Source of the DNA: Nitrospira sp.
GTDB lineage: Bacteria; Nitrospirota; Nitrospiria; Nitrospirales; Nitrospiraceae
Assembly (NCBI GenBank): GCA_016873525.1
Contig: VGXD01000032.1
Location: forward strand, 1 to 12,947
Length of the DNA: 12,947 nt
Reading direction: 5' to 3'
A model generated the notes under the pieces. It saw nothing but the letters and a program-made list of their open reading frames with translations. It was not told the DNA's origin and searched no databases. Positions 6,844 to 12,685 of this stretch are shown here, piece after piece. Position numbers and translations under genes: made by a program. Positions within the stretch are counted from its first letter, which is position 1. Every line of letters starts with the position of its first letter.

Positions 6844-6970
6844 GTATCTCGTCGCTCGTGAAGCGTGAAGCATGGAACGGGAGTTTGTCGTGGTCAGTTT
6901 TCAGTTGTCAGTTCCGGAAACTGAGAACTGAATACTGAGAACTCTGCGCGAACGACGCTTCACGAGATAC
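6844..6970. repeat. Nested inverted repeat between convergent genes
   Basis: Two inverted repeats sit one inside the other. The outer arms are 6844-6866 and 6955-6970: both contain GTATCTCGT and CGTGAAGCGT (as reverse complement on the right), and the left arm has 7 extra bases. The inner arms are 6894-6915 and 6916-6938, almost perfectly complementary (two mismatches and one bulged base) around TTCCGGAA at 6912-6919. The inner arms are built from a repeated TCAGTT-type 6-7-bp unit. The layout resembles a REP/BIME-like or small non-autonomous element that settled just after a terminator. No gene is inside it. Confidence 0.7.
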
Positions 6971-6980
6971 GAACCACGGA

Positions 6981-7229
6981 TCAGCCTTGCAGCTCGTCCT
7001 GGATCTGTTCCTCGCTGTCCGGCATGCCGTAGGCGATGAACTTGGCGTAGGACAGGTAGATGCCGCTGCTGTCGCGCATGGCCCTGGCGCCGTAGGTCAT
7101 CCGTTCCAGCTTGGTGGCATCGGCATTCTCGGAGGACCGCAGGGCCAGCACCTGTTCTTCCAGCACTTTATTGTAGCGCTCCATCGCGCGTTCGACATCC
7201 CGATAGGCTTGCATGATGACATCGGTCAT
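6981..7229 (-). CDS. Small hypothetical protein, 82 aa
   Basis: I do not recognise this protein. The ATG at 7229 is preferred over a longer frame because AGAGGAG lies about 9 nt upstream; it gives 82 residues starting MTDVIMQAYRDVERAME. The sequence looks almost wholly helical, rich in Glu, Arg and Met, with a possible amphipathic helix at residues 5-30 and an acidic tail (PDSEEQIQDELQG). There is no signal peptide, membrane segment or cysteine. It converges on the oxidoreductase operon and diverges from the Rsm22-like gene, 62 bp away. A plausible promoter lies at 7253-7282. It is supported as a real gene by its ribosome binding site, promoter and position; its function is unknown. Confidence 0.7.
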   Translation of the reverse strand: MTDVIMQAYRDVERAMERYNKVLEEQVLALRSSENADATKLERMTYGARAMRDSSGIYLSYAKFIAYGMPDSEEQIQDELQG

Positions 7230-7252
7230 GGTGAGTGCTCCTCTAGAGTCAT

Positions 7253-7282
7253 AGGATACACTGCCGTCTTTCCGGTGGTCAA
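7253..7282 (-). promoter_or_regulatory. Possible promoter for the 82-aa gene
   Basis: On the minus strand TTGACC (7282-7277), an 18-bp spacer, then TATCCT (7258-7253). It lies about 24 bp upstream of the ATG at 7229. The match is moderate. Confidence 0.4.
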
Positions 7283-7291
7283 CCGAACACG

Positions 7292-8506
7292 ATGCCGACA
7301 GGCCGTCCATTTTCAACGCCGCTGCTCCAAGCCTGGACCCGGGCGACCGGATTGGTCGGTCCCGATGGATCGCCGACCGTTCCGGACGGGCTGAGCCGGG
7401 CCGTCCGTGGGCTCTCCGACCTCTTTACGCGAGGCCGCATGGCCTTGCCCTCGCCTTATCTCGATGAGGCGGGGAGCCGGCAAGCCTACCTGGCCTATTA
7501 TTTCCCGGTGAACTTGGCGAAGGTGCGGGCGTTGCTGGACGAAATGCCGGAGCCGGTGGTTGAACCGGAGGCCGGCTCCCGGCCCTTCACGGTCCTGGAT
7601 GTGGGTTGTGGTCCCGGGGCTGCCGTATTGGGGACGCTCGACTGGTTCAGTCAGCGGATTGTCGCCAAGCCGGCTCCGCTGCACCTGGTTGCCGTGGATC
7701 GCTCTCCCCATGCCCTGGAGGACTGTGCGCGGGTCTGGGCCGCCTATGCGGAGGCTGCGCGGGTGCGAGACGCAACCCTGGCCACGGTTCGGGCCGACCT
7801 GGAGCGATTTCATCCCGGCAACGATCCCCAAGTCGGCGGCCGAACGTATGACCTAATCGTCCTGGCCAATACCCTCAACGAACTCTTCACCAAGGCGCAC
7901 GACCCGCTTGGGCGGCGGGTCAAGTTGCTCCAAACCCTGCTGGCGCTCTTGGGTCAGCACGGCACCCTCATGATCATCGAGCCGGCGCTGCGGGAGACCT
8001 CGCGCGGCCTGCATCTGTTGCGGAATGCGTTGTTGGCGGAGGGTGCCTGCACGGTCTACAGTCCCTGTCTCCACGAGCAGCCCTGTCCGGCCCTGGTCAA
8101 AGAAGGGGATTGGTGCCATGAAGAGCGGCCCTGGGTGGCGCCTCCCCTGGTGGCGGCGATCGACCGCGAGGTCGAGTTCATCAAGGACGCGCTGAAATTT
8201 TCCTACCTGCTGCTCCGCAAGGACGGACGCTCTATCGTCGAGCGCAGTTCGGACATCTATCGGGTGGTCAGCGAGCTGCGGGAGATGAAGGGGGAGAAGC
8301 GGGCTTGGCTGTGCCACGAGACCGGGAGGCCGGAAGTCGGGCGGCAGGACCGGCTGCGGTCTGCCACCAACGAAGCCTTCGACGACTGGCACCGAGGCGC
8401 GATCGTGAGGATCGATCAGATCGTGCGGAAGGAGCGGAAGGGGCGGGAGTCCACGATCGGCCGCATTCCATCCGAAGCCACAGTCGAAATCATCAGACCA
8501 ATCTGA
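7292..8506 (+). CDS. Bacterial Rsm22/METTL17-like ribosome-assembly protein (SAM-methyltransferase fold, Fe-S type cysteines)
   Basis: A 404-aa protein with a class I methyltransferase core: motif I VLDVGCGPGA at 101-110, an acidic strand end VAVDRS at 133-138, and DLIVLANTLNEL at 187-198. After it come cysteines C259-x5-C265-x9-C275 (SPCLHEQPCP and DWCHEERPW) and C341 (WLCHETGRPE). This CX5C...C...C pattern matches the [4Fe-4S] ligands of mitochondrial METTL17 and yeast Rsm22, which act in small-subunit ribosome assembly. The N-terminal segment (LSRAVRGLSDLF ... YLAYYFPVNLAKVRALL) also fits the Rsm22 family. The C-terminus is basic, as expected for RNA binding. The ATG at 7292 has a weak ribosome binding site; starts slightly downstream are possible, but the family N-terminus supports this one. 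Whether it methylates anything is unknown; mitochondrial homologues may act structurally. Confidence 0.8.
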   Translation: MPTGRPFSTPLLQAWTRATGLVGPDGSPTVPDGLSRAVRGLSDLFTRGRMALPSPYLDEAGSRQAYLAYYFPVNLAKVRALLDEMPEPVVEPEAGSRPFTVLDVGCGPGAAVLGTLDWFSQRIVAKPAPLHLVAVDRSPHALEDCARVWAAYAEAARVRDATLATVRADLERFHPGNDPQVGGRTYDLIVLANTLNELFTKAHDPLGRRVKLLQTLLALLGQHGTLMIIEPALRETSRGLHLLRNALLAEGACTVYSPCLHEQPCPALVKEGDWCHEERPWVAPPLVAAIDREVEFIKDALKFSYLLLRKDGRSIVERSSDIYRVVSELREMKGEKRAWLCHETGRPEVGRQDRLRSATNEAFDDWHRGAIVRIDQIVRKERKGRESTIGRIPSEATVEIIRPI

Positions 8507-8906
8507 AGAGCGCGGCTGACGAACGGCGGGCCCCGTCGCGGGCGGCCTCGATGACGGCCATGCCCCTTCTGCTGGCGCTATCAGTTCCTATTTTCCGCCG
8601 CACCCGAAGATCACCAGAAGGGCGCGGCTCTTATCCCTCGGCTTCGGACATCATGTGCCCCGCAGAGGCCGTCCGCTCCCTGCCCATCCGTTCCAGTCGC
8701 AGCTAAAAAGGGTGTTGGCGGGGACAGGCCGCTGATGGGCCTGTCCCTGCTCGAAATGGAGCGTCAGCAGCCAGCTTGCTTCGTGCTGAAAAAGCGCATA
8801 GGATTTCCCATAAAGGTGCTCGTTATAGTTAAGGCGGCCTGAGGCAAGAGAGTAGGGAACACAAACGGGGGGTGAGCTTTTCCTGAGACATGCTCTTTTG
8901 AACGGT
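8507..8906. other. Intergenic stretch without a convincing gene
   Basis: About 400 bp between the Rsm22-like and RES genes. Frames in it are either out-of-frame shadows of the preceding gene or minus-strand frames lacking a ribosome binding site. GC falls from left to right. The only clear structures are the hairpin at 8721-8747 and, just after it, a weaker stem of TCAGCA with TGCTGA about 14 nt apart (around 8763-8789). Confidence 0.5.
8721..8747. repeat. Strong GC-rich hairpin, REP-like
   Basis: GGGACAGGCC (8721-8730), 7-nt loop, GGCCTGTCCC (8738-8747): ten perfect pairs. No T-tract follows on the plus strand. On the minus strand it is followed, about 9 nt on, by CCCTTTTTA, so a weak minus-strand terminator is conceivable. 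It may instead be a dispersed palindromic repeat. Confidence 0.5.
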
Positions 8907-9743
8907 ATGGAATTCCAAGAAGTGCGGGATATCATCGAACGGCTGCGCGGAGGTGCCACGAGCCGTTTGCCGTATGATCAGATTCGAGCACTGATATGTG
9001 AGTTGGCCAAGGGCGGTGTGTATCAGTCTTACTCAATGCCAGAAGATTTTTCTGTCCACCGTGCGAGACGGGTAGAAGATAAGAAATGGTTCACTTCGGT
9101 AGACGACTTGGGGCCTCCCCCACCAGAAAAGACGATTGACTACGGGCGTTGTCACCAACCGGGACGTCCTCTGTGTTATTGTTCTCTCTATGAGGATACG
9201 GCACTCGCTGAGGTCGAGGCGGTGTTGGGTGAGCACTATGTCATCTCGACCTTTATACTGCCGAAGGGCAGCGTTCTTATTCCTATTGGAGACCTCGATC
9301 ACTTTCGGCGTACTGGCGAAACCTACATTGGCCAGAGCGTTCTACAGACAGCGGAGCCATATAAAGAAGTTCTTGCCAGAGAAGATGGGCTCGCAACTGT
9401 ACTCACCGATGCATTTCTGGCCGATGAATTCATCAAACCAGCAACGACTCCGACAGACTATAAAATAACGAGCGCCCTCTCCGACGTCTTGTTAAATGGT
9501 GATTTAAGCCCACGTACGCCGATAGACGCTATAATCTATCCAAGTGTTGGTTTTCGAGAGGGTAGAAATTTTGCGATCCTTCCAGGAATCCATAGATCAA
9601 AGATGAAGTTGGTTGAGGCGGAAACGAAAATCATTGAAATCACGGATGTCCTCGGCTACGGGATTTTCAGTTATCAGATGCTATCTACGCTTAAATCGGT
9701 CAGTCCCAATGGAGGACTTAATTGGGAACCATTGCATAAATAG
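8907..9743 (+). CDS. RES-domain protein (putative NAD+-degrading toxin-like enzyme)
   Basis: A 278-aa protein. The RES domain starts near residue 48 (FSVHRARRVED) and holds the family's named residues: Arg52/54, then GRCHQPGRPLCYCSLYED at 80-97 with Tyr91, Glu102 in TALAEVEA, and Ser213 in IIYPSV. RES toxins such as MbcT and ParT remove or modify NAD+ or use it to ADP-ribosylate a target. Most pair with an upstream Xre/DUF2384 antitoxin; none is found here. The N-terminal 45 residues are helical and precede the domain. The ATG at 8907 is chosen; a TTG at 8898 is in frame and neither has a clear ribosome binding site. GC is visibly lower than that of neighbours (28 of 60 bases in 9421-9480, against 46 of 60 in 5761-5820), suggesting transfer. 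Confidence 0.78.
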   Translation: MEFQEVRDIIERLRGGATSRLPYDQIRALICELAKGGVYQSYSMPEDFSVHRARRVEDKKWFTSVDDLGPPPPEKTIDYGRCHQPGRPLCYCSLYEDTALAEVEAVLGEHYVISTFILPKGSVLIPIGDLDHFRRTGETYIGQSVLQTAEPYKEVLAREDGLATVLTDAFLADEFIKPATTPTDYKITSALSDVLLNGDLSPRTPIDAIIYPSVGFREGRNFAILPGIHRSKMKLVEAETKIIEITDVLGYGIFSYQMLSTLKSVSPNGGLNWEPLHK

Positions 9744-9815
9744 GGGGAAAGGAGAATGGAAAGGGGAGTCTTTTTCTGATAGGGCCTGAGCTTTTGGCGG
9801 TGCGGTGGCAGATGT

Positions 9816-10157
9816 GTGATATGCGAGACGAGCGTGAGCGAAACGTTTGAGCAAATTCAGCGGCTTGTCCGAGCAGGATCGGTCCGTATCTCGGAGCATG
9901 GTTATGACGAGATGGCTGCCGATGGTATTCTGGCGCGAGAGGTGATAGGTGGTGTTACCGCTGGTGTGGTTATCGAGGACTATCCAGACTATCTGAAGGG
10001 GCCGTGTGTCCTGGTGCTCCAGCGGGACCGGAATGGTCAGCCGATCCATGTAGTATGGGGCATTCCCAAGAACGAAAGGGAACCCGCCGTACTTGTTACT
10101 GCCTACAGGCCTGATCGAGAGCGGTGGGAAGATGATTTTCGAAGGAGGCGAAAATGA
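9816..10157 (+). CDS. DUF4258-like protein, probable toxin of a TA cassette
   Basis: A 113-aa protein from GTG 9816; a GTG at 9834 would give 107 aa starting (M)SETFEQIQ, and my recollection of related proteins favours that shorter form. Features resemble DUF4258: RISEHGYDEMAADGI at 24-38 (a His-containing strand/helix), VIEDYPDY, PIHVVWGI at 76-83 and AVLVTAYRPD at 91-100. This is the small mixed alpha/beta layout shared by BrnT/RelE-like toxins. Its stop overlaps the next gene's start (ATGA, 10154-10157), so the two are translated together, as toxin-antitoxin pairs usually are. The toxin role is inferred from layout; no DUF4258 activity can be shown from the sequence. GC is intermediate between that of the RES gene and the core genes. 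Confidence 0.72.
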   Translation: MICETSVSETFEQIQRLVRAGSVRISEHGYDEMAADGILAREVIGGVTAGVVIEDYPDYLKGPCVLVLQRDRNGQPIHVVWGIPKNEREPAVLVTAYRPDRERWEDDFRRRRK

Positions 10158-10369
10158 GAACCCGGCGTCGCACGAAGCTTGTCCATGAAGGGAAGTACGT
10201 CGCGGAAGTTGACGTTGAGTTGATGGAAACGGATCACGAGTGGTCGCCCTATTTGTCGGTCGAGGACGCCTATAAGCTGGACGATGTTCGTGAGGCGCTC
10301 CGACGAGGCGACATCAAGGCAGCCGCGCAATACGGTCGAGTCTTTGCTCTTACCCCAGTGTCAATGTGA
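10154..10369 (+). CDS. 71-aa partner of the DUF4258-like protein, probable antitoxin
   Basis: A 71-aa protein with a very good ribosome binding site, GAAGGAGG, 6 nt before the ATG and inside the end of the upstream gene. The N-terminus is basic (MRTRRRTKLVHEG), then comes a strand (KYVAEVDVEL), a WSPYLSVEDAYKLDD turn and a helix (VREALRRGDIKAAAQYG). It is not one of the common antitoxin folds (CopG, AbrB, Phd) as far as I can see. I recall similar short proteins next to DUF4258 genes in other bacteria, which supports a paired function, but that is memory rather than a search. The next gene starts 9 nt after its stop, so the three genes probably form one transcript. Confidence 0.7.
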   Translation: MRTRRRTKLVHEGKYVAEVDVELMETDHEWSPYLSVEDAYKLDDVREALRRGDIKAAAQYGRVFALTPVSM

Positions 10370-10378
10370 TTGTGCGGC

Positions 10379-10693
10379 ATGAGCATTCCCCACAAAGGAC
10401 AGCGGAAGGTTCGTCCCACCCATCCAGGCGAGATGCTGCGCGAGGATTTCTTGCCGGATTACGGGCTGACTGTATCGGGTTTTGCCAAGGCTCTTGGGGT
10501 ATCGCGGCAGACCGTCCACGAAGTGCTTCGGGAGCGGCGAGCGGTGAGTCCCGAGATGGCGCTGAGGCTCTCTCAGTTGTTCGGCAATACGCCGGAGTTT
10601 TGGCTGAATGCTCAGCGTGCCATTGATCTCTGGGAGGCAGCCAAGAATGCAAAGAGCAAGATCGATCGTATTGCGCCGCTGGATGCTGCCTAG
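10379..10693 (+). CDS. higA: HigA-family Xre antitoxin
   Basis: A 104-aa DNA-binding antitoxin. The family opening THPGEMLREDFL is at residues 14-25, the helix-turn-helix at about 32-53 (SGFAKALGVSRQTVHEVLRE), followed by VSPEMALRLSQLFGNTPEFWLNAQ at 57-79. All of this is characteristic of HigA/VapI proteins, which bind their own promoter and neutralise a RelE-like HigB. The ATG at 10379 is chosen over TTG 10370; its ribosome binding site is poor, so translation may rely on the upstream gene ending 9 nt earlier. No HigB-type toxin gene lies next to it on either side. The upstream DUF4258-like/71-aa pair takes that place. It may be an orphan antitoxin or the third part of one cassette. Confidence 0.85.
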   Translation: MSIPHKGQRKVRPTHPGEMLREDFLPDYGLTVSGFAKALGVSRQTVHEVLRERRAVSPEMALRLSQLFGNTPEFWLNAQRAIDLWEAAKNAKSKIDRIAPLDAA

Positions 10694-10734
10694 GGATCGA
10701 TTCGGAGTGATTGGCCGGTGGTATTCGCTGATGT

Positions 10735-10757
10735 CATCCCCGCCTGAGCGGAGGATG
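10735..10757. terminator. Hairpin between convergent genes, possible weak terminator
   Basis: CATCC-CCGC (10735-10743), loop CTGA, GCGG-(A)-GGATG (10748-10757): nine pairs with one bulged A. It lies between the HigA gene and the convergent 63-aa gene. No T-tract follows on either strand, so it could equally be a small palindromic repeat. Confidence 0.35.
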
Positions 10758-10810
10758 CAACCCGACAGAATAGACTTATCCCGCCTAGTTCAACATCCAG
10801 CGTTGGTTGC

Positions 10811-11002
10811 CTAGTCTGCTTCCGGTTCCGAGCTGCCGTGTTGGTGGGTCACGCGGTCTTCGTCGAAGAGGTCGGCCATTTCTTCGGCGATCATGTCCCG
10901 GTCGTTGGGGACGGAGATCAGGGGAATTTCTTTCCGGGTCTTAGACTCCGGGGCTGGCTCCGGCGGTGCGGCCGGCTTCTGAGGGGCTTGGGAAGTATCC
11001 AT
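10811..11002 (-). CDS. Small hypothetical protein, 63 aa, Pro-rich then acidic
   Basis: I do not recognise this protein. The first 22 residues are rich in Pro, Ala and Glu (QAPQKPAAPPEPAPE), then a basic patch (KTRKE), a short strand (IPLISVPN) and an acidic stretch (EEMADLFDEDR). It is probably largely disordered, perhaps a binding or adaptor peptide. The ATG at 11002 is chosen over TTG 11008. No ribosome binding site is seen, but a TATACT box (11015-11010) ends 7 bp before the ATG, so the transcript may have little or no leader. It lies 39 bp downstream of the zinc-ribbon gene on the same strand and could also be read from that gene's promoter. Confidence 0.55.
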   Translation of the reverse strand: MDTSQAPQKPAAPPEPAPESKTRKEIPLISVPNDRDMIAEEMADLFDEDRVTHQHGSSEPEAD

Positions 11003-11009
11003 GGTCAAC

Positions 11010-11015
11010 AGTATA
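11010..11015 (-). promoter_or_regulatory. -10-like TATACT immediately before the 63-aa gene
   Basis: TATACT on the minus strand ends 7 bp before the ATG at 11002, which would place the start of transcription at or next to the start codon. No clear -35 is seen at the right distance, so this is tentative. Confidence 0.3.
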
Positions 11016-11041
11016 CACCAACCGAACGGCGCGTGCCGGGA

Positions 11042-11398
11042 TTACTCGAAGGCTTCCAGCGAAGATTGTTCCGGAAACTGGTGCTTGCAGGCTTTGCAGG
11101 TCACGAAGTAGATGGCCTCGCGGACCGACATCATGATACGAAAGTCCAGGTCCACGCCTCGGTGCTCGCAGACTGGGCAGGTGAATTCCTTCAGCCGGTA
11201 GGGTATGTCCGGCTGGGTTCTCAGGTAGAATTCCATGTCGGTGTGGACGGGGAAGGAGTAGCGGCACTTGAGACAGGCGCCCTTCCATTCTCCATCCGGC
11301 TGCATGCTCCGGCGGTCGATCGAGAACCCACTGGTTTTGCAGATGGCGCAACGGACCGAGCTGAGCCTGGATTCGACTTGTTCGACGGTGAGGGGCAT
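11042..11398 (-). CDS. Double zinc-ribbon protein, 118 aa
   Basis: A 118-aa protein with four CxxC knuckles: CAIC (17-20), CLKC (42-45), CPVC (74-77) and CKAC (101-104). These pair naturally into two zinc ribbons of about 25-30 residues each, separated by an aromatic/acidic linker (HTDMEFYLRTQPDIPYRL). Such proteins usually bind nucleic acid or partner proteins; no specific family is recognised. The ATG at 11398 is chosen because AAGGA lies 5 nt upstream and a good promoter is found at 11442-11471. A longer reading frame continues upstream but has no similar support and would overlap mutM. It is transcribed away from mutM and may share a transcript with the 63-aa gene downstream. Confidence 0.75.
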   Translation of the reverse strand: MPLTVEQVESRLSSVRCAICKTSGFSIDRRSMQPDGEWKGACLKCRYSFPVHTDMEFYLRTQPDIPYRLKEFTCPVCEHRGVDLDFRIMMSVREAIYFVTCKACKHQFPEQSSLEAFE

Positions 11399-11441
11399 GG
11401 GGTCCTTGTTGGCGTTGCCGACAGTAGGGCGCTTTAAGCTC

Positions 11442-11471
11442 AGTATACTGGCCCATTCGACACTTCTGCAA
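11442..11471 (-). promoter_or_regulatory. Promoter for the double zinc-ribbon gene
   Basis: On the minus strand TTGCAG (11471-11466), an 18-bp spacer, then TATACT (11447-11442). The predicted leader is about 35 nt. This placement also supports the ATG at 11398 as the true start. Confidence 0.55.
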
Positions 11472-11543
11472 CGGCGCGCCAGCAGCCTCGCGAAAAAAAA
11501 TAGGACCTCGATTGACGCCTCTTCGAGGCTCGGCCTCGATGGG

Positions 11544-11564
11544 TTAGAAGGAGGGTGATCCTCG
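11544..11564 (+). promoter_or_regulatory. Very strong ribosome binding site of mutM
   Basis: AAGGAGGGTGATCC, about 5 nt before the GTG at 11565, differs from the full anti-16S sequence AAGGAGGTGATCC only by one extra G. It supports the GTG start. Confidence 0.75.
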
Positions 11565-12392
11565 GTGCCTGAACTTCCCGAAGCCGAAACCGTGGCGGGG
11601 CAATTGCGGGCGCGCATCCTTGGCGCGAGGATCAAGGACTGTCAGGTGAACCGTCTCGACATCGTGAGACGGGGGCTTGAGACCCTTGAGTGGTACAGAG
11701 GCGCGCGTATTACCGACATTGTTCGTCGAGGCAAGAGCGTCGTGCTGGCTTGCTCCCGTGAGGCGGATACCCGGTACCTGGTTGCGGAACTGGGCATGAC
11801 CGGCCTGTTCCTGTTTCGGTTGCCGGACCCCGGCTATCGCAAGCATACCCATGTGGTGCTTGCGCTCGAGGGAGGGCAGGAGCCAGAACTGTGCTACTGG
11901 AACCCCAGACGTTTTGGGCGAATCTACTTGCTGGATCGCCCCGGTCTGGATGAATTTACCGCGAGGCGGTTTGGGTGCGATCCCCTCAGCGTGGGCTGGG
12001 AAGCTTTCAGGGACCTGGTGAGGGCGAGGCGAGGCCGGTTGAAAGCCTTGCTCATGCATCAGCAGGCGATTGCCGGGATCGGCAACATCTATGCGAACGA
12101 AATCTTGTATCGCGCCGGACTCCATCCCTATCGAACGGCCAGCCGCTTGCGGGACGCCACGATCCGGCGGCTCTACGATGTGATGCGGGAAGTCCTGGCT
12201 GAGGCGATTCACCATGGCGGCTCCAGCGTCCGTGATTTCATCGCCCCGGATGGAACCAAGGGACGCTATCGGAAGCGGCACCTTGTCTACGACAAAGCCG
12301 GCCAACCCTGCCCGTCCGGTTGCGGCAAGGCGATCAAACGGCTGGCCGACGAGCGCAGCTCTTTCTACTGCCCGGCCTGCCAGCGACGGTAA
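11565..12392 (+). CDS. mutM: Formamidopyrimidine-DNA glycosylase (Fpg/MutM)
   Basis: A 275-aa bifunctional DNA glycosylase/AP lyase that removes 8-oxoguanine and other oxidised purines. It starts at GTG 11565 as (M)PELPEAETV, which gives the catalytic Pro after Met removal and the Glu next to it. Lys57 (RRGKSVV) is the conserved DNA-binding lysine. The base-flipping residues correspond to Met78 (ELGMTG), Arg115 and Phe117 (NPRRFGR). The helix-two-turn-helix carries GIGNIYANE at 171-179, and the C-terminal zinc finger uses C249-x3-C253-x15-C269-x2-C272 with Arg264 in DERSSFYC. The C-x3-C spacing is a variant seen in other Fpg proteins. The sequence AAGGAGGGTGATCC before the GTG is nearly a full complement of the 16S rRNA end, compensating for the GTG. 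It stands alone, diverging from the zinc-ribbon gene. Confidence 0.95.
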   Translation: MPELPEAETVAGQLRARILGARIKDCQVNRLDIVRRGLETLEWYRGARITDIVRRGKSVVLACSREADTRYLVAELGMTGLFLFRLPDPGYRKHTHVVLALEGGQEPELCYWNPRRFGRIYLLDRPGLDEFTARRFGCDPLSVGWEAFRDLVRARRGRLKALLMHQQAIAGIGNIYANEILYRAGLHPYRTASRLRDATIRRLYDVMREVLAEAIHHGGSSVRDFIAPDGTKGRYRKRHLVYDKAGQPCPSGCGKAIKRLADERSSFYCPACQRR

Positions 12393-12458
12393 CTCCAAGT
12401 CGTTCAGTCGAGACTCCGCAAGATCGTTTTGCCGTTGCAGGACCGGCCCAGTAGTCCC

Positions 12459-12488
12459 TTGACACTCTCCCCTGATATTCCCTATAGT
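12459..12488 (+). promoter_or_regulatory. aclB promoter P1
   Basis: A perfect TTGACA (12459-12464), 18-bp spacer, TATAGT (12483-12488). The predicted start is near 12495, giving a leader of about 190 nt before the aclB ATG. A small hairpin, TTCGC-GGCT-GCGAA (12500-12513), would sit at the very 5' end of this RNA. Confidence 0.65.
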
Positions 12489-12581
12489 TATCGCTCCCCT
12501 TCGCGGCTGCGAAACCAGGCCGTCCCTCGTGACCAGCCAGCAGTAGGGCCTTTGTTCAAACAAAATGGGCCTTTTGGTTGA

Positions 12582-12610
12582 TTGCAAGAAAGTCAGATTC
12601 TTTCTATTAT
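12582..12610 (+). promoter_or_regulatory. aclB promoter P2 with palindrome in the spacer
   Basis: TTGCAA (12582-12587), a 17-bp spacer, TATTAT (12605-12610). The predicted start is near 12617, about 70 nt before the ATG. The spacer region is almost filled by the inverted repeat AGAAAG-N7-CTTTCT (12587-12605), which would be well placed as a repressor or activator site. Confidence 0.5.
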
Positions 12611-12685
12611 CCAGCGGTTCGATGCCGACGCGTGTGGGATCGCGTGGGCGACTCGCTCATGTAACGGAGAAGGAAAGGGCACCCC

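Noticed and set aside
8651..8959. A 102-codon minus-strand frame across the hairpin region
   Set aside because: It overlaps the start of the RES gene on the other strand, lacks a ribosome binding site and passes through a palindrome. More likely repeat-derived.
10838..11437. A 199-codon plus-strand frame opposite the zinc-ribbon and 63-aa genes
   Set aside because: Antisense shadow. The minus-strand genes have CxxC motifs, ribosome binding site and promoter support.
11544..12587. A 347-codon minus-strand frame opposite mutM
   Set aside because: Antisense to an unmistakable Fpg/MutM gene. Pro/Arg/Gly-rich composition and no start signals.
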